NCBI RefSeq assembly: GCF_038022665.1
Contig: NZ_CP150629.1
Location: 762,480 to 826,479 of the forward strand
DNA length: 64,000 nucleotides
Direction: 5' to 3'
Source of the DNA: Methanolobus sp. WCC4
GTDB taxonomy: Archaea; Halobacteriota; Methanosarcinia; Methanosarcinales; Methanosarcinaceae
The notes under the pieces were generated by a model, which searched no databases, was not told where the DNA came from, and saw nothing but the letters and a program-made list of their open reading frames with translations. This document shows, in pieces, positions 8,028 to 17,638 of the stretch. The translations under genes were made by a program, and so were the position numbers. Position 1 is the stretch's first letter. The number at the start of each line of letters is the position of its first letter.

Positions 8028-9569
8028 ATGGATGAGATAAGGATAGTCCACACAGGGGACACACATCTTGGATACCGGCAGTACCACAGTGATGTGCGCC
8101 GGAAGGATTTCTTCAATGCTTTTTCCAGTGTGGTGGATGATGCTATCGATATGGGTGTGGACGCTGTAGTTCATGCAGGTGATCTGTTCGATTCCAGGAA
8201 TCCGACCCTTGATGATATTCTTGATGCCATGGGTCTTTTCTCAAAACTAAAAGATGCAGGTATTCCTCTGCTTGCAATTGTCGGTAACCATGAGAGCAAA
8301 CAGAGCACTCAGTGGCTTGACCTTTACAGCAGCCTCGGTCTTGTGACCCGTCTTGGGCCTGAGCCTTATGTGTTGGGGGGTGTGGCAGTGTACGGTATCG
8401 ACAGTGTGGCAAAGACAAAGATCCCGCTGTTCGATTACTCCATGTTCGACGGAAAAGGAACAGCTGCGCGATATAATCTGCTTGTGATGCACCAGCTTGT
8501 AAAACCCTTTGCATTCGGTGAATGGGACATCAAAGAGGTCATTGATTCAATTCCTTTCGACATCCATGCAGTGCTTCTGGGAGATAATCACAAATACGAG
8601 ATCACAAAGGTGGATGATGCCTGGGTTACCTATGCAGGCAGTACTGAAAGGAACAGTACTGCTGAACGTGAACCCCGGTCATATAATATAGTGACTATTG
8701 GGGATGGCGGTATAGAGATAAGCAGGCGCACGATCGAGACCCGTGATTTCGTTTTCATACCGGTTACCCTCGCCGAAGGTTCCAATGCCCTTGATGATGT
8801 GTTCTCCACGATAAAGGAGCATGACATTACCGACAAAGTAGTATTTGTAGAACTTTCAGGCGATACCATGTCAAAGCTGGACCTCAGTGAGGTTGAGAAG
8901 TTCCTTCTGTCAAGGGGTGCGCTGGTCCCGGGAATAAAGGACCTTCGTTCTGGCGTTGACTCGCTGGCAGACTCTTCCCTGAAAGTCTCTTTCTCAGACC
9001 CTGATGATGTAGTTAAGGAAGAGATAAGGAAAATGAACCTTACATCCGGCGGTCTGCTGCTTGATGAGATAATACGTGACCCTCAGTTCGTCAAGACAAG
9101 GGTTGGTGACGAGGCGGAGGCAAAATTGGGAGAATTACTTGAAAGGATCGATTTCTCTGTCCCGGTTCCGGTCAGTTCACATGTTCCGATTGCAGACGAA
9201 GTGATGGAGAAAGAGGCCGATATTTCCGGGGAAAAGGTCGATCATGAGTTACCAGTTGATGATCAGTTTGCTCCTGATGTAGTAAAGGAAGTCTCATTGG
9301 AGATGGACGTTCCGGAGAAGCAGCCGGCTGAAACCATTGAAACTGTTGGAACCGTTGATACCGTTGAAACTTCAAAAGATGCCGTGTCTGGTCAGTTGAT
9401 CAATGAAGAGAAGGACCCGGGGAGGATATCTGATGTCGATGAGGACCAAGAAGGACCTTCTGCTATCTCTCCTGAAGAGGTCGCAGGGGATGCAGAAACT
9501 TCTGATGAAGGGAAGAAAGAAGATAGTTCTGTAAAACCACGACAATATAATCTGGGTGATTACCTGTGA
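8028..9569 (+). CDS. mre11: DNA double-strand break repair nuclease Mre11
   Basis: Metallophosphoesterase subunit of the Mre11-Rad50 complex, which binds and resects DNA ends. The manganese-binding motifs are in order: GDTHLG (residues 10-15), GDLFD (51-55), GNHE (86-89) and a later GDNHKYE. The catalytic and capping domains occupy about residues 1-390. The following stretch of about 110 residues is acidic, low-complexity and probably disordered, and the protein ends in a separate short motif, QYNLGDYL, a candidate Rad50 or DNA contact. Its stop overlaps the rad50 start by four bases, giving tight coupling. At 513 residues it is longer than many archaeal Mre11 proteins because of the linker. 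Confidence 0.96.
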   Translation: MDEIRIVHTGDTHLGYRQYHSDVRRKDFFNAFSSVVDDAIDMGVDAVVHAGDLFDSRNPTLDDILDAMGLFSKLKDAGIPLLAIVGNHESKQSTQWLDLYSSLGLVTRLGPEPYVLGGVAVYGIDSVAKTKIPLFDYSMFDGKGTAARYNLLVMHQLVKPFAFGEWDIKEVIDSIPFDIHAVLLGDNHKYEITKVDDAWVTYAGSTERNSTAEREPRSYNIVTIGDGGIEISRRTIETRDFVFIPVTLAEGSNALDDVFSTIKEHDITDKVVFVELSGDTMSKLDLSEVEKFLLSRGALVPGIKDLRSGVDSLADSSLKVSFSDPDDVVKEEIRKMNLTSGGLLLDEIIRDPQFVKTRVGDEAEAKLGELLERIDFSVPVPVSSHVPIADEVMEKEADISGEKVDHELPVDDQFAPDVVKEVSLEMDVPEKQPAETIETVGTVDTVETSKDAVSGQLINEEKDPGRISDVDEDQEGPSAISPEEVAGDAETSDEGKKEDSSVKPRQYNLGDYL

Positions 9570-12229
9570 TGCTGAAACGCCTGAAGGTCGAGAATATACG
9601 GAGCTATAAAGAGCTTGATATTGCTTTTAAGAACGGGGTTACCGTTGTCTCAGGTGTCAATGGCAGTGGTAAGTCCAGTCTGCTCGAATCATGTTTCACA
9701 GGACTCTTCGGTAGTAAGACACTGGATAAGGAGTTCGTGCTCTCTGATATCATTACAAAGGGTGCTTCAAAGGCATCCATATTGCTGGAGTTCGAGCAGA
9801 AAGGTCATGATTATTCTGTGGAGCAATCCTTCAGGAACGACCCTGAGAAGGGACGTGCTTCCAATACGAAGTCCGTCTTCAAGAAGGACGGGGAAATAAT
9901 CTTCGATCAGGCAACGAGGACGTATGAGGCAGTTCACTCCCTCCTGAATATGGATGAAGAGGCTTACAGGAATTGTGTTTACATCCGTCAGGGTGAGATC
10001 GATGTCCTTATCAACTCCAAACCGAAGGACCGGCAGAAGATGATAGATGATCTTCTCCAGCTTGGTAAACTGGAGGAGTACCGTGAGAGGGCTTCAAGTG
10101 CCAGAGTGGGAGTTGGTCGACATCAGCGTGATAATGAACGACGTATAAAGGAAGTTACCGCTGAGATACTGGAAGTAGAGGACAGTGACCCTAATGGCAG
10201 GCTGGCTGCCCTGAGAACGAGGTCCAAAGACATAGATGCTGAAATGGGCTCTTTGAATGAGAAAAGGGACCGCACTCTTTCCAGAATGGATGAGGTCACA
10301 AAGAAGATCTCCGAACTGAATGAACTCGCCGGTAAAAAGGAATCTGTGGGCCAGCAGATAAAGGAACTGACCGACAGGCGTTCGAAGTCCTTCATTTCCA
10401 TAGATTCCATATCAAAGGATATTCGCTCACGTAAGGAACTCCTTGAGACAAAACATACAAGAATCTCTGAGCTTGGTGTGAAGCTGGAAACCTCTCCCGG
10501 GAATATCGATGCGGTTGTCTCAAAGCTTGATACAGATGAGCGTTCTTTACGCGATGATATAGGTGAGATGAAAAGTAAACGTGCGGTCCTGGAGAAGGAT
10601 GTTCTTAATATCGTTCGTTCGGTGAAGGATATCGAGAAACAGCTAAAGACCCTTGAGGATTCAGGGAAGGATATCGATTCTAAGATCAAGGCCATCCGGT
10701 CCGGGATAGAAAAGCATCTACTTAGCGTAGAGGAACTTGGGAACAAGCGTGTGGAAGTTGTTGCCAGGGTTGATTCTCTGGGTCTCAGCCTTGAAAAACT
10801 GGAGAATATCGATGATGTCCTGGACCTTGTAAATGACCAGCAGAAGCGGTTCCATGGGCTTGAGGCGGAACTCAAAGCGAAGATCTCCGAGATAAGAAAA
10901 CGGCTTGAGAGGTCAAAGCAACTTCTTGATGCAGGAAAGTGCCCTACGTGCGGTCAGGACCTTAAAGGTTCATGTGTGGAGGAATCTACCGTTTCTGACA
11001 ATGAGGAGATGGACAGACTGGAAGCCGAACTTTCAGAGCTTAAAGTAAAGCAGGAAGAGGCAGGGGCAAGGGTAGAGAAGGTTAAGGCGGCACGCGGTTG
11101 CAGGACCGAGATAGAGTCCATCGACAGGGATATCGTTTCAGCTAAGGAAGCTATCGAAAGGGATGAGACGCGGATAGATGAGTACAGCCTTCATATAAAG
11201 GAAGATGAAGGCAGGATAAAAGAACTGATGTCCGGGAAAGAGGCTCTTGAAAAGACCCTTGTTGAGACCAGGGAGAAGGTTCAGCAGATGGGAGAGTCCG
11301 AAGGGACTGTTCAGAAAGAGCACGCCGGTCTTCTTGAAAGTCTCGGACTTGCTCGTGAGATGCAGAAACTACTTGCAGACTCGGACCTGATCGATTCTGA
11401 GATAAAACAGATGGATGAGAAGATAACCAGCATTCAGGAAATGATCTCTCTCTTTGACGGGCAGATAGGAGAGAAGAAAGTGTCTCTGGATGAGCTCGAT
11501 AAGAAGATGGGCGAGTTCGATAAGAAGGAACTCGAATCACTTAACCGGGACTACGGGTCCGCATTCAAGCTGATCAATTCAGAGATCGACAAGTTGAAGG
11601 TCGAGAAGGACGATGTCATGAAGAAGGCCGGAATGGCGGAGAATGACCGAAAACGTCTTTCAGACCTGAAAAAGAACCTGAACATCCTGAAGAACAAAGG
11701 TGAATATCTCAATGCTGTGTATTCGGATGCAGAGGAGCTTGAGAGTATGTACATACGTATACGTGCACAACTTCGTTCCAGTAATATACAGACCCTTGAC
11801 AGGCTGATAAATGAGATCTTCTCTTTTATGTACTCTAACAATGCGTATTCCCATGTGATGCTGGATCCCGATTACAACCTTACCGTGTTCGAGAAGGATG
11901 GCACCGCCCTCGAACCGAAACTTCTCAGTGGCGGTGAGCGTGCTTTGTTCAATCTGGTGCTTCGCTGTGCGATCTATCGTCTGTTGTCCCTTGGAACCTC
12001 ATCGAACGATGGTGCAGGACTTCCGCCTCTTATTATGGATGAGCCGACCGTTTTCCTTGACAGGGGACATGTGCACCAGTTGATAAAGCTGATCGATATG
12101 ATGAGGGATATAGGGGTGGCGCAGATACTTATCGTATCCCATGACGAATCGCTTATCGATTCTGCAGACAATGTATTTGCTGTGGAGAAGGATCCGGTGA
12201 CAAATACCTCCGGCATATATGCCCGGTGA
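9566..12229 (+). CDS. rad50: DNA double-strand break repair ATPase Rad50
   Basis: SMC-like ATPase partner of Mre11. The Walker A motif GVNGSGKSS is near residues 30-38. Two long coiled-coil arms flank the zinc hook CPTCG (Cys459 and Cys462), which dimerises two Rad50 chains. The ABC signature LLSGGERALFN lies near residue 785 and Walker B LIMDEPTVFLD near 820. The length of 887 residues is normal for archaeal Rad50. The start overlaps the end of mre11; of the two adjacent ATGs, the one at 9569 (MLKRLKVENIRSY) is also possible. Confidence 0.97.
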   Translation: MMLKRLKVENIRSYKELDIAFKNGVTVVSGVNGSGKSSLLESCFTGLFGSKTLDKEFVLSDIITKGASKASILLEFEQKGHDYSVEQSFRNDPEKGRASNTKSVFKKDGEIIFDQATRTYEAVHSLLNMDEEAYRNCVYIRQGEIDVLINSKPKDRQKMIDDLLQLGKLEEYRERASSARVGVGRHQRDNERRIKEVTAEILEVEDSDPNGRLAALRTRSKDIDAEMGSLNEKRDRTLSRMDEVTKKISELNELAGKKESVGQQIKELTDRRSKSFISIDSISKDIRSRKELLETKHTRISELGVKLETSPGNIDAVVSKLDTDERSLRDDIGEMKSKRAVLEKDVLNIVRSVKDIEKQLKTLEDSGKDIDSKIKAIRSGIEKHLLSVEELGNKRVEVVARVDSLGLSLEKLENIDDVLDLVNDQQKRFHGLEAELKAKISEIRKRLERSKQLLDAGKCPTCGQDLKGSCVEESTVSDNEEMDRLEAELSELKVKQEEAGARVEKVKAARGCRTEIESIDRDIVSAKEAIERDETRIDEYSLHIKEDEGRIKELMSGKEALEKTLVETREKVQQMGESEGTVQKEHAGLLESLGLAREMQKLLADSDLIDSEIKQMDEKITSIQEMISLFDGQIGEKKVSLDELDKKMGEFDKKELESLNRDYGSAFKLINSEIDKLKVEKDDVMKKAGMAENDRKRLSDLKKNLNILKNKGEYLNAVYSDAEELESMYIRIRAQLRSSNIQTLDRLINEIFSFMYSNNAYSHVMLDPDYNLTVFEKDGTALEPKLLSGGERALFNLVLRCAIYRLLSLGTSSNDGAGLPPLIMDEPTVFLDRGHVHQLIKLIDMMRDIGVAQILIVSHDESLIDSADNVFAVEKDPVTNTSGIYAR

Positions 12230-12366
12230 GATGGATCAAATAGTTATTTATTGCTTGGAAAAGATAATATGTGCTGACCATAAGGTATATTTATACTTTT
12301 ATTCATATATTAACGTGGTTTTCGCCTGAAGGCGATGAGGGACTGAATGGATCTGCGAGGCTTTTC

Positions 12367-13230
12367 ATGAATACAGAGAACAGGGACTTTGTAATTGAAC
12401 GCCTTGAGCGGCAGCTCAAGGAAAAAGAATCAGAGATAGATGATATCAAGACCAATCTCCGTGAGTCTATACTCCGAGAGATAAGAAGCGACCTTAAGAC
12501 CGATCTGGATTTCCATAACCGGATCGTGGAACTCGAACGTAAGGTCCAGGCCATGAACAATAATATAAATGGTGTCATGGATGAGCTCCTTGACCAGAAG
12601 TCGATGATCCGTTCTCTGAAGGAGACACCGGTTCCAAAACCAGTAGTTGAGAAGAAGACTTCAGTGGAGATCCCTGAAAAGGATGCGCCACAAGCAACTG
12701 CAACCCCTGTTCCAAAATCAGCTCCAACACCTGCTCCTGCTCCAAAGTTATACAGGCCGGAGCCAAAACCTGTTGAGACATCACCATTACCTCCTAAAGA
12801 AGAACAAGTTCCTTCCCCATCCGCAGTCCCCTCTGCTCCTGTCAGTGCCAGACCGGCTCCCAAGGTATCAGCTCCCTCTGCAGGACCTATGAATTCAAAG
12901 GTAACCATCCGGTCCGATGAGGACGCTCCTGCAGCTCGCACACCAGTGCCATCATCGTCCAATGTACGCTTCAATGTGAGGGAGATCCCTTCAGTGAAGC
13001 CACCGGAAATGCCTGAACCTGAACACAGGTCGGAATATATCATTGCAGAGACTGATGATGAACGTCAGCTAAGGCTCTCAGGGGATTCCCGCAGAGATAC
13101 CAAAAACTGTAACTATATTGTTGCAGAAGAGGACACTCCGGCATCCTGCAATGACGAGGATTCCGAGTACGAGACCGTTGAATCTCGTGAAGATGAAGAT
13201 GCGGTCGTGGTCACTACACGAAGAAGATGA
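12367..13230 (+). CDS. coiled-coil and proline-rich protein between rad50 and smc
   Basis: About 287 residues, with no family I recognise. I chose the ATG at 12367 because a GAGG site precedes it and a TATA-like element sits upstream, inside the longer GTG-initiated frame that begins at 12271. Residues 1-80 form a charged coiled coil with heptad-like Leu/Ile spacing (ERLERQLKEKESEIDDI). The middle is rich in Pro, Ala and Lys and likely unstructured. The C-terminal third is acidic and contains the sequence YIIAETDDERQLR followed by NYIVAEEDT, a repeated Y-I-x-A-E motif. Its position directly before smc-scpA-scpB suggests a chromosome-associated role, which is inference only. Confidence 0.75.
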   Translation: MNTENRDFVIERLERQLKEKESEIDDIKTNLRESILREIRSDLKTDLDFHNRIVELERKVQAMNNNINGVMDELLDQKSMIRSLKETPVPKPVVEKKTSVEIPEKDAPQATATPVPKSAPTPAPAPKLYRPEPKPVETSPLPPKEEQVPSPSAVPSAPVSARPAPKVSAPSAGPMNSKVTIRSDEDAPAARTPVPSSSNVRFNVREIPSVKPPEMPEPEHRSEYIIAETDDERQLRLSGDSRRDTKNCNYIVAEEDTPASCNDEDSEYETVESREDEDAVVVTTRRR

Positions 13231-13256
13231 TATTCTCATAAAAACAGAGGATTCGC

Positions 13257-16200
13257 GTGCATATCAAGGAACTTGAGTTCATAAACTTCAAATCTTTCGG
13301 GAAAAAGGTAAAGATACCTTTTTTTGATGGTTTCACAACCATCTCCGGTCCGAACGGCAGTGGTAAATCCAACATCATAGATGGTATCCTCTTTGTGCTC
13401 GGTCTTTCCAGTTCAAGGACACTGAGGGCTGAAAAGCTCACTGACCTTATCTACAACGGTGAAGGCTCCAAAAAACCTGACTTTGCACAGGTAACCATCC
13501 GTTTCGACAATACGGACCGTGAGATGCCATTCGATGCCGACGAGATCTCCATCACAAGGAAGATCCGCGAGACAGATTCCGGCTATTACAGTTATTTCTA
13601 TTTCAATGGCAAGGCAGTGAGCCTTGGCGAAGTTCACAATTATCTTTCGAAGGCCCGTGTGACCCCCGAGGGCTATAACGTTGTGATGCAGGGAGATGTC
13701 ACACGCATCATCAACATGACACCCACAGAAAGACGTAAGATCATCGATGAGATCGCAGGTGTGGCCGAGTTCGACAGTAAGAGGGACAGGGCACTCAGCG
13801 AGCTTGATATCGTGCGTGAGAGGGTGGAGAGGGTAGACATAATCATAGAAGAGGTCGGTCAGCAGCTCGGTAAGTTGAAGACCGAACGTGACCAGGCTCT
13901 CAAATACCAGTCCCTTAAAGAAGAGAAGATGAAGTTCGAGGGTTTTGTGTTGCTTGCAAAGCTCAAGGATGCAAAGACCGAACTTCTTTCCGTTGCCGAT
14001 GATATCCTCGCCAAGGAGGAGGTCCTTGGTAAGCTGGAACTTGACCTTGAGACCAAACGTCTTGATGTGGAGAAGCTTGAGCAGGAACTCGAGGAGATGA
14101 CCCTCAACATCCAGAGGATGGGTGAGGACGAGCAGATCCGCATAAAGAAGGAAATAGAGGGCATCAGGGGTGAGGTGTCAAGGTGTGTCGATACCATCGA
14201 GCTTTCAGAAAAGGAGATGGAAGATGTCGAATCAAGGCGAAGGAAGATCTTCGTTGAGATCGATGAGATAAAAGGTAAGATCGAGGAACTCGATTCCAGT
14301 ATCTCCGAAGAGACAATGAGGAAGGAGAATATCCTTGCCGAGATGTCCGAGCGCAAGACCGAGCGCATGATCCTCCAGAGCAAGATCGCTGATGTGGATG
14401 CGAAGTTCGCCCAGACAAGGGATGAGCTCAGCACCCTCAGGTCAAAGCTCGAGACCGTTAAGGATGAGAAGAACGAACTGATGCGTCAGGAGGACCGTCT
14501 TCTTGATTCACTGAGAAGGAAGTCCGCAGAGGTAAGGGACATCGAAAGCGAGATCGCTGATGCGAAGTCAAAGGCTGAATCCTCTGACAGTGACACGAAG
14601 TCCGTTGAATATGATATAGAGAAGCTCAATGAGAAGATAGATGTCCTGACAAAGGATATCGATGACCTTGAGAACAACCGTTCCCAGTTAAAGACCATTG
14701 TAAAGGAATTCGAGGAAGAGCTTCGAAAGCACCAGAATGATTATGCAAGGATCGAGATGCGTGTGCGTGCCGCAGAGGACCACAGCAAGTATTCCAAAGC
14801 GGTTGACATGGTGATGAACGAGAAGAAGCACCACGGTCTGCCGGGAATATACGGAACCATCGCAGAACTTGGTAGTGTGGACCAGAAGTATTCCAATGCT
14901 CTGGGCATCGCTGCCGGTGGGCGTATGCAGTCAATCGTTGTCGAGACTGACGAGGATGCCTCAAGGGCCATATCCTTCCTTAAACAGAGAAGGGGAGGGA
15001 GAGCTACATTCCTGCCACTGAACAAGATGGAAGCCCGCAGGCCATATAAGGATCTTTCTGACAGGGAGGGTGTGATCGGCTATGCGATGGACCTTGTTGA
15101 TTTTGACAGGAAGTTCGAGGCTGCATTCTGGAATGTCTTCAGGGACACACTTGTCGTTGATACACTTACCAATGCCCGCCGTCTTATGGGAGGCTTAAGG
15201 ATGGTCACCCTTGAAGGGGAGGTCATTGAGAAGAGCGGTGCAATGGTCGGTGGATCCCAGCCGCAGAGTTCAGGTCTTTCATTTGCTGCTTCCGAGAAGG
15301 ACAAGCTCGTGAAGATCGCTGAGAAGTTGACCGAGCTCGATTCAAAGCGTGCCAATGCGATCAAGAAACTGGACCAGGTGGAAGGTCATATCTCACAGAT
15401 CAACCGTGAGATCCATGAGCATGACAAGGAGATATCCAGGAAGCAGGTACAGCTCGATGAGATAGAAGGCAGAGGCGAGCGCCTTACCCAGCTCATTGAG
15501 TCAAAGGGTCAGGAACTGACTGCTATCGAGGAGTCCCGCAAGGAACTCAGGGAAGAGATGGACAGGACCGTTACCCAGAAGCAGGAGAAAGAAGAGCTTG
15601 TTATCTCACTTGAGAAGGACATCGAGGTCCTCGAGAAGAAGCTTGCAGGTTCTGAGGTACCTGAACTCAACAGGCAGGCAGAACAGCTCGATGAGGAACT
15701 GAGACGTCTGGATGGTCGTGTAAGGGATATAGATTCCACATTGAATGCACTCCAGCTCAATCATGATAATGCGACCTCGAAGATCGAGGACAACAGGGAA
15801 CTCATCAAGACCATGGATGAGAACAAGGCCAATCATAAGCAGCGTGTAGCTGATCTCAAGGCTAAGATATCTGAACTGGAGGGAAGCCTTAAGGAGAAAC
15901 AGCAGCGTGAGGAAGAGCTTGCAGAGGAACTGAAGGAACTCCAGCAGGAGCGTGTCCGTCTCCATGACGAGCATGCTGCTGTGAAGAAGGAATATGAGAA
16001 GATAAGGGTCAGGTTCGATGACGGCAACCGTCAGATGATGGCCCTGAACGCTACAAAGGAAGCCCTCGATGAGCAGGTTACAGAACTTGCAGAGGAGATT
16101 CAGAGGCGTGGTATCGAGGAATCCGAGGAAGTCCCTAATTATGAGACGGTCCGCACAAGGATAGCTTCGATCGAGAAGGCAATGGAGCGCCTTGAGCCTG

Positions 16201-16781
16201 TCAATATGCGTGCCATCGATGAGTACGATGAGGTTGAGGGCAGGCTCGATGAACTGGTTACCAGGCGTGATACCCTGTCCACGGAGAGGGAGCAGATCCT
16301 TGAGCGCATAAAACAGTATGAGCAGCTCAAGAAAGATACCTTCATGGAGGCCTATGACGGTATCAATGGACCGTTCAAGGAGATATTCAATGAGCTTTCT
16401 GACGGCATAGGTGAGCTGGTACTTGATAATTATGATGATCCATTTGCAGGCGGTATGACACTGAAAGCACAGCCAAAGGAAAAGACACTGCAGCGTCTGG
16501 AAGCGATGTCTGGAGGAGAGAAGAGTCTCACTGCCCTGTCATTCGTGTTCGCTATCCAGCAGTACAGGCCTGCACCGTTCTATGCATTCGATGAGATCGA
16601 TATGTTCCTTGATGGTGCCAATGCAGGCAAGGTTGCCCAGCGTGTCAAAAAGGCGGTCGCCAATGCACAGTTCATTGTCGTCTCCCTGAGAAAACCGATG
16701 ATAGAGGCTGCAGAGCGCACGATCGGTGTTGCTATGCAGGAAAACAACATTACAAGCATTACGGGTGTGAAATTACGTTGA
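13257..16781 (+). CDS. smc: chromosome segregation protein SMC
   Basis: ATPase core of the archaeal condensin, which compacts and segregates DNA with ScpA and ScpB. It starts at a GTG giving MHIKELEFINFKSFG, the expected SMC N terminus. Walker A GPNGSGKSN is at residues 31-39 and a QGDV/Q-loop region follows. Two coiled-coil arms surround a hinge at about residues 520-650 (from LPGIYGTIAELG). The signature MSGGEKSLTALSF and Walker B FYAFDEIDMFLD lie near residues 1085-1120. The full length of 1174 residues is usual for the family. The last bases overlap the scpA start. Confidence 0.97.
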   Translation: MHIKELEFINFKSFGKKVKIPFFDGFTTISGPNGSGKSNIIDGILFVLGLSSSRTLRAEKLTDLIYNGEGSKKPDFAQVTIRFDNTDREMPFDADEISITRKIRETDSGYYSYFYFNGKAVSLGEVHNYLSKARVTPEGYNVVMQGDVTRIINMTPTERRKIIDEIAGVAEFDSKRDRALSELDIVRERVERVDIIIEEVGQQLGKLKTERDQALKYQSLKEEKMKFEGFVLLAKLKDAKTELLSVADDILAKEEVLGKLELDLETKRLDVEKLEQELEEMTLNIQRMGEDEQIRIKKEIEGIRGEVSRCVDTIELSEKEMEDVESRRRKIFVEIDEIKGKIEELDSSISEETMRKENILAEMSERKTERMILQSKIADVDAKFAQTRDELSTLRSKLETVKDEKNELMRQEDRLLDSLRRKSAEVRDIESEIADAKSKAESSDSDTKSVEYDIEKLNEKIDVLTKDIDDLENNRSQLKTIVKEFEEELRKHQNDYARIEMRVRAAEDHSKYSKAVDMVMNEKKHHGLPGIYGTIAELGSVDQKYSNALGIAAGGRMQSIVVETDEDASRAISFLKQRRGGRATFLPLNKMEARRPYKDLSDREGVIGYAMDLVDFDRKFEAAFWNVFRDTLVVDTLTNARRLMGGLRMVTLEGEVIEKSGAMVGGSQPQSSGLSFAASEKDKLVKIAEKLTELDSKRANAIKKLDQVEGHISQINREIHEHDKEISRKQVQLDEIEGRGERLTQLIESKGQELTAIEESRKELREEMDRTVTQKQEKEELVISLEKDIEVLEKKLAGSEVPELNRQAEQLDEELRRLDGRVRDIDSTLNALQLNHDNATSKIEDNRELIKTMDENKANHKQRVADLKAKISELEGSLKEKQQREEELAEELKELQQERVRLHDEHAAVKKEYEKIRVRFDDGNRQMMALNATKEALDEQVTELAEEIQRRGIEESEEVPNYETVRTRIASIEKAMERLEPVNMRAIDEYDEVEGRLDELVTRRDTLSTEREQILERIKQYEQLKKDTFMEAYDGINGPFKEIFNELSDGIGELVLDNYDDPFAGGMTLKAQPKEKTLQRLEAMSGGEKSLTALSFVFAIQQYRPAPFYAFDEIDMFLDGANAGKVAQRVKKAVANAQFIVVSLRKPMIEAAERTIGVAMQENNITSITGVKLR

Positions 16782-17611
16782 ACGAAATAGCAGAAGACAT
16801 GGAAGTGGTCCAGGCAGTGGATATTGCCGGGGCTACAGGTGTTTCACTACCATGCACCATCGACCCGCAGTTCATTGAGACACTGAGAGGACTCGGTGTC
16901 GCTGAGGATCATCTTGAGTTCCAGGAGGATGTTCTCAGCGAGCCTGTGGAGATCCTTATGAACCTTGCAAAGGATGGTGCTATCAATCCATGGGATATCG
17001 ATATCGTCAATGTGACAGACATGTTCCTCGAACGCATCGAAGTGATGGAGATGCTGGACCTTCGCCTTTCAGGCCGCACCCTACTCTATGCAGCTATCCT
17101 TCTGCGTATGAAGTCCACCGGAATTGTCCAGGAAGAAGAGGAAGAGGAATGTTTCGATATGTTCGATGATGAACTGGACCTCTATGAGGTGGATGAATAT
17201 CCTATCCCAAAACTCCCTATAAGGCGCAGGGCCACACGTCCTGTCACCCTTCAGGAACTCATAGTCGAACTGCGCAAGGCCGAGAAGGTCGAGACCAGGA
17301 GAAAGGACCGTAAGACACATCGTAAGCTGGAAGAAAGGTCTGCGGTAACCACCGATGAGGTTCTTGGTATCGCTCACGAGGAGGATATACTGGGACGTGT
17401 CAGGGATATGGATGAGATGCTTACGGAATCCTTCAGAGAGAATGAATGTATTATGCTTTCCGACCTGATGACCGATGACAGGTCAGAGAATATCATGACG
17501 TATGTATCATTACTTTTCCTTGCAACAGATAAGAAGGTCTGGCTCACGCAGAAGGAGCTTTTCGGTGAACTGTATGTCTATCCGGCAGAGCATGATATAA
17601 GGGCAGTATGA
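16778..17611 (+). CDS. scpA: segregation and condensation protein A (kleisin)
   Basis: Kleisin subunit that bridges SMC heads. It starts with TTG inside the smc stop region (TTGA), a coupled arrangement. The core contains EPVEILMNLAKDGAINPWDIDIVNVTD, the conserved ScpA N-terminal domain that binds the SMC neck (only the first part quoted in family alignments is diagnostic: NPWDIDI). A helical segment with LRLSGRTLLYAAILLRMKS follows, then an acidic loop, and a C-terminal winged-helix region (LLFLATDKKVWLTQKELFG) that contacts the SMC cap. The roughly 45 residues before the core are an extension of unknown role. Confidence 0.93.
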   Translation: MNEIAEDMEVVQAVDIAGATGVSLPCTIDPQFIETLRGLGVAEDHLEFQEDVLSEPVEILMNLAKDGAINPWDIDIVNVTDMFLERIEVMEMLDLRLSGRTLLYAAILLRMKSTGIVQEEEEEECFDMFDDELDLYEVDEYPIPKLPIRRRATRPVTLQELIVELRKAEKVETRRKDRKTHRKLEERSAVTTDEVLGIAHEEDILGRVRDMDEMLTESFRENECIMLSDLMTDDRSENIMTYVSLLFLATDKKVWLTQKELFGELYVYPAEHDIRAV

Positions 17612-17638
17612 GAGTGTTTTCCAGCTTAGGGTGATAGT

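Noticed and set aside
10123..10875. 250-residue open frame on the minus strand inside rad50
   Set aside because: It is the antisense shadow of the coiled-coil codons of rad50; composition is Ser/Arg/Phe-rich and there is no ribosome binding site or promoter.
12303..13043. 246-residue minus-strand frame opposite the coiled-coil gene
   Set aside because: Gly/Thr/Ser-rich shadow of the proline-rich coding sequence; it would need to overlap the whole plus-strand gene, which has a better start context.
13859..14434. 191-residue minus-strand frame inside smc
   Set aside because: Ser-rich antisense shadow of Glu/Asp/Lys-rich coiled-coil codons.
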